From JANMDU01 sp031376455 (GTDB lineage: Bacteria > Pseudomonadota > Gammaproteobacteria > Burkholderiales > Burkholderiaceae_C): a stretch of DNA of 33,320 nt. Each line of letters starts with the position of its first letter. Position 1 is the first letter of the stretch. Position numbers and translations under genes: made by a program. The DNA is taken from the NCBI GenBank assembly GCA_031376455.1, contig JANMDU010000089.1, positions 1 through 33,320 on the forward strand, given 5' to 3'. Shown here piece after piece: positions 28,035 to 33,320 of the stretch. Under the pieces are notes generated by a model, which saw only the letters and a list, made by a program, of their open reading frames with translations, did not search any database and was not told where the DNA came from.

Positions 28035-30341
28035 ATGGAAATAACGACTGACGACGACTGGAAGAAGACGGCCTGCATCATTTGCGCACTCAATTGCGGG
28101 CTAGAGATCAAAACCGATGGCCACCACATCACCAAGATCAAGGGAGACAAATCTCACCCGATTTCGCAAGGCTACATCTGCGAAAAATCGCAGCGCATGG
28201 ATTTTTATCAAAACGGTGCGGATCGCATCGACTTCCCCAAGCGCCGCCGGCCTGATGGCACTTACGAAGATATCGACTGGGCCACAGCGATGCGCGAAAT
28301 TGCCGAGAAGCTCTCCACGATCAAGAAAAAATACGGCGGAGAAAGCATTTTTTATTACGGCGGCGGCAGTCAAGGCAACCATTTGGGCGGCACATATGCC
28401 GACAGTACGATCAAAGCCTTGGGTATTCAATACCGTTCAAACGCTTTGGCGCAAGAAAAAACGGGCGAGGGCTGGGTGCAGGGCAAGATGATGGGCGCGC
28501 CGGTGCATGGTGATTTTGAGCATTGCGAAGTCGCGGTATTTTTAGGAAAAAATCCATGGCAATCGCATGGCTTTGCACGCACTCGGGCCATCCTGCGAGA
28601 GATTCAAAACGATCCAACTCGCGCCATGATCGTGATTGATCCACGCCGCTCAGAGACGGCCAAGATGGCTGACTTTCATCTCGCCGTCAAGCCCGGCACG
28701 GATGCGTGGTGCCTTGCTGCACTGTCAGCGATTTTGATTCAAGAAAAATTGGTTGCAAGCGACTGGTTAGCTGCGCACACCACAGGCTATGGCGCTGTTG
28801 AAGCGGCGATGAAGCTGATTGAAATCGCAGCTTATGCCAAGACTTGCGGCGTCGATGAATCTTTGCTCCGATTAGCAGCGCGGCGCATTGCCAGCGCGAA
28901 AAGCGTCTCGATGATTGAAGATCTGGGTGTGCAGATGAATATGCACTCCACACTCAACAGCTATCTCAACCGATTGGTCTGGTTGCTCACTGGCAACTAC
29001 GGAAAGCGTGGCGCAAACAATGCCTTTGTGCCGCTGTTGAATCTATCGAACTCAAATCGAAAGCCCACGCAGGCGAAAAACGTGAGCCTGCCAGCGCCGC
29101 CGCGCAAATGGACGCACAGCCCCGTGACGAATTCCAAAGTCATCATGGGCTTGATCCCATGCAATGTGATTCCTGAAGAAATTTTGACGGATCATCCCAA
29201 GCGCTTTCGCGCCATGTTCATCGAAAGCTCTAATCCCGTACATTCCTTGGCAGACAGTCAGCGCATGCGGCAAGCTCTCAGAGCCTTGGAATGCAGCGTC
29301 GTGATCGATGTGGCCATGACAGAGACGGCGCGGCAGGCGGACTATGTGTTGCCGGCCAGTAGCCAGTTTGAAAAGGCCGAGGCCACATTTTTTAATCTTG
29401 AATTTCCACGCAATGGTTTTCAGCTGCGCCATCCTCATTTTGAGCCGAGGCCGGGCACGCTGCCCGAGGCAGAAATTCATTCCCGGCTGCTGGAGGCTTT
29501 GGGCGAACTGGGCGAGGCGAACTACAGCTTCCTGCGCCGGGCAGCGCGCTTCGGTTTGACTGCTTTCGGCCTCGCATTCGCTTGGAAATCCGCGCGCGAC
29601 AAAAAAATTGCTCGCTATGCGCCGGTCGTCCTGTACCGAACTTTGGGCGCTCATCTGCCACGAGCCCTTGCACCTGCCGCATCGCTGTGGGGTATCAGCC
29701 AACTCTTCGTGCGTACGCAACCCGCCGCTGCAAAAGGCGCTGGCTATGGCGGCTCCGCGCTTTTCGGCGGCAACCGACTGTTTGACGCGATCCTCAAAAA
29801 TCCCTCTGGCATGATCTTCGCTGTTAGCCAATACACAGACAGTTGGAAAGCCGTGAAATTGCCAGATCAAAAAATCAACCTTCATATCCAAGAGATGCTC
29901 GATGAGCTGGCCACGATTGACAGCAAGCAGCCTGTGCACCATCCGGATTACCCGTTTATTTTGTCGGCAGGCGAGCGACGGCCTGACACCAGCAACACCT
30001 CCATCCGAAACCCGGACTGGATGAAAAAAGGAGACTTCGGCATCCTGCGTATCCATCCGTTGGACGCAGCAGCCCTAGGCTGCGCAGAAGGCGACTGGAT
30101 CGCGCTGCGCACCCTGCGTGGGGCGGCGCATGCCCCCATTGAGCTGACCGATGAATTGCAACGCGGGCACGTCTCATTGCCCAATGGACATGGCTTAGAC
30201 TATCGACACGCAGACGGCACGCAAGAGCGGCGCGGCATCTCGCTCAACGAGTTGACCAACACCACAGACCGCGACCCTTTCGCAGGAACGCCATGGCATA
30301 AATACGTGCCCGTGCATTTAGAGCGAGCCGCCACGCATTAA
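28035..30341 (+). CDS. Molybdopterin-dependent oxidoreductase (DMSO reductase superfamily)
   Basis: Large cytoplasmic-type molybdoenzyme of 768 residues without a twin-arginine signal. An N-terminal [4Fe-4S] motif is formed by C14, C17, C21 and C49 (CIICALNC ... GYICEKS). The molybdopterin domains are seen in FYYGGGSQGNHLGG, EVAVFLGKNPWQSHGFART, VIDPRRSETAKMADFHLAVK and DVAMTETARQADYVLPASSQ; the C-terminal molydop_binding domain has GDFGILRIHPLDAAALGCAE and VSLPNGHGLDYR. At the usual metal-ligand position (around SNALAQEKTGEGW) I see no cysteine or selenocysteine. An alanine-rich hydrophobic insert lies near 500-590. ATG 28035 is chosen over TTG 28020. Substrate unknown. The ferredoxin-NADP reductase gene follows 19 nt later. 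Confidence 0.88.
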   Translation: MEITTDDDWKKTACIICALNCGLEIKTDGHHITKIKGDKSHPISQGYICEKSQRMDFYQNGADRIDFPKRRRPDGTYEDIDWATAMREIAEKLSTIKKKYGGESIFYYGGGSQGNHLGGTYADSTIKALGIQYRSNALAQEKTGEGWVQGKMMGAPVHGDFEHCEVAVFLGKNPWQSHGFARTRAILREIQNDPTRAMIVIDPRRSETAKMADFHLAVKPGTDAWCLAALSAILIQEKLVASDWLAAHTTGYGAVEAAMKLIEIAAYAKTCGVDESLLRLAARRIASAKSVSMIEDLGVQMNMHSTLNSYLNRLVWLLTGNYGKRGANNAFVPLLNLSNSNRKPTQAKNVSLPAPPRKWTHSPVTNSKVIMGLIPCNVIPEEILTDHPKRFRAMFIESSNPVHSLADSQRMRQALRALECSVVIDVAMTETARQADYVLPASSQFEKAEATFFNLEFPRNGFQLRHPHFEPRPGTLPEAEIHSRLLEALGELGEANYSFLRRAARFGLTAFGLAFAWKSARDKKIARYAPVVLYRTLGAHLPRALAPAASLWGISQLFVRTQPAAAKGAGYGGSALFGGNRLFDAILKNPSGMIFAVSQYTDSWKAVKLPDQKINLHIQEMLDELATIDSKQPVHHPDYPFILSAGERRPDTSNTSIRNPDWMKKGDFGILRIHPLDAAALGCAEGDWIALRTLRGAAHAPIELTDELQRGHVSLPNGHGLDYRHADGTQERRGISLNELTNTTDRDPFAGTPWHKYVPVHLERAATH

Positions 30342-30360
30342 CTTTTTCATCATTTTATTC

Positions 30361-31134
30361 ATGAGTGCATTTCAAGAAGAAACCGTTTTAACTGTCCATC
30401 ACTGGACAGATCGCCTATTTAGCTTTACCACCACGCGCGATGCCAGCCTGCGCTTTTCCAATGGGCATTTCACGATGATTGGCTTGCGCGTCGATGGCAA
30501 GCCTTTGCTGCGCGCTTACAGCATCGTGAGTGCTAATTATGAGGAGCAGCTCGAATTTTTGAGCATCAAAGTGCCCGATGGACCACTGACCTCGCGGCTT
30601 CAACACATCCAACCCGGCGACAAAATCATCGTAGGCCGCAAGCCGACGGGTACGTTGCTGATTGATTACTTGTTGCCGGGCAAACGCCTGTATCTGCTGG
30701 GCAGTGGCACGGGGCTAGCGCCGTTTTTAAGCGTGGCGCGCGACCCGGAGACCTATGATCGGTTTGAAAAAGTGATCGTGGTGCACGGTGTGCGAGAGGT
30801 CGCTGAGCTGTGTTATCGCGACTATTTAACCCAAACTTTGCCCAACGACGAGATGCTGGGCGACATGGTGAGCCGCCAGATGATCTACTACCCCAGCGTG
30901 ACTCGTGAAGAATTTGTGAACCAAGGCCGCATCACCACGCTGATCGAGAGCGGCCAACTCACTCGTGATCTTGGCCTGCCAGACTTTGATCCAGCCTGGG
31001 ATCGCATCATGATTTGTGGAAGCCCAGGCTTGAACAAAGACATGCGCGCCATTTTGGATGCGAAGGGTTTTCGGGAAGGCAACACCACGACACCGGGCGA
31101 CTATGTGATCGAGCGGGCGTTCGTGGATTCTTAA
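30361..31134 (+). CDS. fpr: Ferredoxin-NADP(+) reductase (Fpr type)
   Basis: FAD flavoprotein of 257 residues that passes electrons between NADPH and ferredoxin or flavodoxin. The FAD motif RAYS is at 51-54 with SIKVPDGPLTSRLQ following, the NADP motif GSGTGLAPF at 114-122, then VVHGVREVAELCYRD and MICGSPGLNKDMRAIL; the C-terminal DYVIERAFV tail is the Fpr-type end with an aromatic near the flavin. It lies 19 nt after the molybdoenzyme and is probably co-transcribed, so it may supply or take electrons from it through a ferredoxin not encoded here. Its TAA overlaps the convergent aceE stop at the sequence TTAA (31131-31134). Confidence 0.92.
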   Translation: MSAFQEETVLTVHHWTDRLFSFTTTRDASLRFSNGHFTMIGLRVDGKPLLRAYSIVSANYEEQLEFLSIKVPDGPLTSRLQHIQPGDKIIVGRKPTGTLLIDYLLPGKRLYLLGSGTGLAPFLSVARDPETYDRFEKVIVVHGVREVAELCYRDYLTQTLPNDEMLGDMVSRQMIYYPSVTREEFVNQGRITTLIESGQLTRDLGLPDFDPAWDRIMICGSPGLNKDMRAILDAKGFREGNTTTPGDYVIERAFVDS

Positions 31135-33320
31135 AGCGCTTGCTTCTGCACCTTTGAATGAAAAGTGGCATGGCAGATAGCCGCCGCATCGACTTGGAAA
31201 AACTTGCGCAGATTTGCTCGCGTATCGCTTCGGCCAAAGCCGTCTGTGCCGAGCGTTTTGTAGCTGCGGCCTGCTGGGATGGTGGCGCGGATGCTTTCGG
31301 GCAAGGCGCGCACATAGTCGCAGGCAGCGACGATGTCGCCTTCGGTTTGCGCGAGGACTTGCTGGAGCCAAGGTGTATTGCCACTTTCTTCGCAGGCGAT
31401 CCCGTCGCGGGCCAGCTCGCTCCAGCTGGTCACGCTGACGACGTGGACATCGTGGCCGTCTCGCGTGAGTTGCTCGGCGGCTTTGATGACTTCGGTGAGG
31501 ATCGCGCCTGAGCCTAACAGAGTCAATTTTTTATGGTCTTTTTGAGATGTTTTAGGCACTTCGCCGGCGTACTTATTGCGCAGAGTGCTATTAAATAAAT
31601 AGCAACCACGAATCACCCCTTCCGCTGCATCTGCTGGTAAATCCGGCTGCGCATAGTTTTCGTTCATGAGCGTGATGTAGTAGAAAACATCTTTCTGCTC
31701 TTGCATCATCTCCTGCATGCCACGTTCAACAAGCACGGCCAACTCGCCAGCAAAGGCGGGATCGTAGGCTTTGCAATTGGGGATGGTGGCGGCCACGATG
31801 TGGCTCGTGCCGTCTTGATGTTGTAAGCCTTCACCGCCGAGTGTGGTGCGGCCCGATGTAGCGCCCAGCAGGAATCCTCGGGCGCGCTGATCGGCGGCAG
31901 CCCAAATGGCATCGCCCACGCGCTGAAAGCCAAACATGCTGTAGTAAATGTAGAAGGGCAGCATGGCCAAACCATGTACGCTGTAGCTGGTGGCCGCCGC
32001 CGTCCAGCTGGCAATTGCTCCTGCCTCGCTGATGCCTTCTTCCAAAATTTGCCCGTCAATTGCTTCGCGATAAGAGAGCACCGAGCCAATATCTTCGGGG
32101 GCGTATTGCTGGCCGACGCTAGAGTAGATGCCCACTTGCTTGAACAAATTCGCCATGCCGAAGGTGCGCGCTTCATCAGCCACGATAGGCACGATGCGCT
32201 TGCCTAATTCGGCGTCTTTCAGCAAATTGCCCATCATGCGCACGAAGGCCATGGTGGTGCTCATTTCTTTGCCGTCTGCCTTGAGGGCGAATTGACCCCA
32301 GCCGGATGATGCGGGGATTTCCAATGCGCCGCATTGTGTCATTCGCTTGGGCAAATAGCCGCCGAGCGCTTTGCGCCTAGCCTGCATGTATTGCATTTCA
32401 GCGCTTTTTTCCTCTGGCTTGTAAAACTCTAAATTCATCGCTTGTTCGTCGGTCAATGGCAGATTGAAGCGGTTGCGAAATTCGATGAGGTCGGTGTCGT
32501 CCAGCTTCTTCTGGCTGTGCGTTGTCATCTTGCCTTGTCCAGCTGTGCCCATGCCGTAGCCTTTCTTGGTGTGCGCCAAGATAACGGTGGGCTGGCCTTT
32601 GTGTTTCGCAGCTGCTGCATATGCGGCGTGGATTTTGACGATGTCGTGGCCACCGCGTTTAAGGCGGTCAATTTGCTCATCGGTCATGCCTTGAGCGAGG
32701 TGTTTCAACGCATCGTTTTGCCCGAAGAAATGCTCTCTGTTGTAGCGGCCATCTTTGGCGGCGAAGGTTTGCATTTGGCCGTCCACTGTGCCTTCTAATG
32801 CGCTCAACAAAGCGCCGCTGATGTCGCGTGCAAAGAGGCCATCCCAATCGCTGCCCCAGAGCAGCTTGATCACATTCCAGCCTGCGCCGCAGAAGAGGCG
32901 CTCTAGCTCATTGATCACGCTGCCGTTGCCACGCACGGGGCCATCTAAGCGCTGCAAATTGCAGTTGACCACCCACACGAGATTGTCTAAGCCTTCGCGT
33001 GAGGTCAGCGTCAAAGCGCTCATGGATTCGGGCTCATCCATTTCGCCATCGCCGAAGACGCCCCAGACTTTGCGACCAGTGCAATCGAGCATATTGCGAT
33101 GCGTGAGATAGCGCATAAATCGCGCGTGATAAATCGAGCTGATCGGGCCGATGCCCATCGAGCCCGTGGGAAACTGCAAAAAATCGGGCATCAAATACGG
33201 ATGCGGATAGCTACATAAGCCGCGTGCGCCATGCGCTGGGGCTTCTAGCTCGCGGCGGAAAAAGGTGAGGTCTTGTTCAGTAAGGCGGCCTTCGAGAAAC
33301 GCTCGTGCATACACGCCGGG
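31131..33320 (-). CDS. aceE: Pyruvate dehydrogenase E1 component, homodimeric (AceE), N-terminus outside window
   Basis: Thiamine-diphosphate enzyme that decarboxylates pyruvate and acetylates the lipoyl group of E2. The frame stays open to the right edge, giving about 729 C-terminal residues of a protein normally near 890. The ThDP motif runs from GDGEMDEPES to VVNCNLQRLDGPVRGNG. Other AceE blocks are KKGYGMGTAGQGKMTTHSQK, FGFQRVGDAIWAAADQRARG, GRTTLGGEGLQHQDG and LGTDGFGRSDTRANLR. Two oddities: a dispersed coding repeat adds residues NSTLRNKYAGEVPK between GCYLF and the LLGSGAIL strand, and the protein ends about 15 residues after FFQVDAA, lacking roughly 25-30 residues seen at the end of E. 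coli AceE. Confidence 0.96.
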   Translation of the reverse strand, partial: PGVYARAFLEGRLTEQDLTFFRRELEAPAHGARGLCSYPHPYLMPDFLQFPTGSMGIGPISSIYHARFMRYLTHRNMLDCTGRKVWGVFGDGEMDEPESMSALTLTSREGLDNLVWVVNCNLQRLDGPVRGNGSVINELERLFCGAGWNVIKLLWGSDWDGLFARDISGALLSALEGTVDGQMQTFAAKDGRYNREHFFGQNDALKHLAQGMTDEQIDRLKRGGHDIVKIHAAYAAAAKHKGQPTVILAHTKKGYGMGTAGQGKMTTHSQKKLDDTDLIEFRNRFNLPLTDEQAMNLEFYKPEEKSAEMQYMQARRKALGGYLPKRMTQCGALEIPASSGWGQFALKADGKEMSTTMAFVRMMGNLLKDAELGKRIVPIVADEARTFGMANLFKQVGIYSSVGQQYAPEDIGSVLSYREAIDGQILEEGISEAGAIASWTAAATSYSVHGLAMLPFYIYYSMFGFQRVGDAIWAAADQRARGFLLGATSGRTTLGGEGLQHQDGTSHIVAATIPNCKAYDPAFAGELAVLVERGMQEMMQEQKDVFYYITLMNENYAQPDLPADAAEGVIRGCYLFNSTLRNKYAGEVPKTSQKDHKKLTLLGSGAILTEVIKAAEQLTRDGHDVHVVSVTSWSELARDGIACEESGNTPWLQQVLAQTEGDIVAACDYVRALPESIRATIPAGRSYKTLGTDGFGRSDTRANLRKFFQVDAAAICHATFHSKVQKQAL
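31562..31604 (-). repeat. Dispersed coding repeat, copy in aceE
   Basis: The minus strand reads GCTATTTATTTAATAGCAC then TCTGCGCAATAAGTACGCCGGCG. Core blocks GCTATT, AATAGCACTC.GCGCA and TACGCCGGC match the permease copy. It is sense to aceE but read one frame off the main set, as YLFNSTLRNKYAGE. Relative to E. coli AceE the protein is about 13 residues longer exactly here. Confidence 0.88.

Noticed and set aside
1..33320. Search for tRNA/rRNA genes, CRISPR arrays, insertion sequences, integrases and toxin-antitoxin pairs.
   Set aside because: No cloverleaf-like sequence, regularly spaced repeats, transposase motifs or small paired genes were recognised by eye. A dedicated RNA scan was not possible.

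Overview
The window reads as chromosomal DNA of a betaproteobacterium of the order Burkholderiales, most likely family Comamonadaceae. This is inferred from three things: the gene order yebC-purD-acyltransferase-hemF-nadD-rsfS-rlmH-maf-rng, the sulfur block TauE-cysI-DUF934-cysH-cysD, and a PhaM-type polyhydroxybutyrate granule protein. Base composition is moderately GC-rich and coding density is very high. I see no tRNA, rRNA, CRISPR array, insertion sequence or phage gene.

Layout. (1) 1-4627, minus strand: assimilatory sulfate reduction operon, read TauE-type exporter, cysI, DUF934, cysH, cysD (cut by the left edge). (2) 4775-6307: HerA-like DUF853 ATPase. (3) 6398-7686, minus: three small exported proteins (DUF2946, DUF4399 lipoprotein, cytochrome c) ending in a clear terminator. 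(4) 7881-15599, plus: a long housekeeping run, yebC, purD, a PlsC-like acyltransferase, hemF, nadD, rsfS, rlmH, maf, rng, with several stop/start overlaps and several non-ATG starts. (5) 15729-20978, plus: an SsuA/THI5-like binding protein, phaM, a FIST protein and an LplT-PlsC fusion. (6) 21107-22087, plus: a DUF900 alpha/beta hydrolase behind an HxlR-like operator. (7) 22070-27931, minus: TetR regulator, creatininase-family hydrolase, ABC ATPase, ABC permease, cytosine-deaminase-like amidohydrolase and FAD-linked oxidase, which looks like uptake and hydrolysis of a cyclic nitrogen compound. (8) 28035-31134, plus: a molybdopterin oxidoreductase and a ferredoxin-NADP reductase, divergent from the TetR gene across a perfect 18-bp palindrome. 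(9) 31131-33320, minus: aceE (pyruvate dehydrogenase E1), cut by the right edge.

The most unusual signal is not a gene. A short dispersed repeat of about 40-46 bp, with a GCTA(N)xATAGC stem-like start and a CCGGC end, occurs nine times, and every copy lies inside an open reading frame of an unrelated gene: DUF934, cysI, purD, nadD, phaM, FIST, amidohydrolase, permease and aceE. Five copies are read in one frame, giving peptides like SIALRAYSMPAN. Three inverted copies share another frame and aceE uses a third. In AceE the copy coincides with an extra stretch of about 13 residues relative to the E. coli enzyme as I remember it. The behaviour resembles the protein-coding palindromic elements of Rickettsia. 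In addition, a REP-type inverted repeat is inserted in frame in the ABC ATPase, and a third family of ~97-bp imperfect hairpins fills three intergenic gaps. The genome therefore carries at least three short repeat families, two of which have entered protein-coding sequence.
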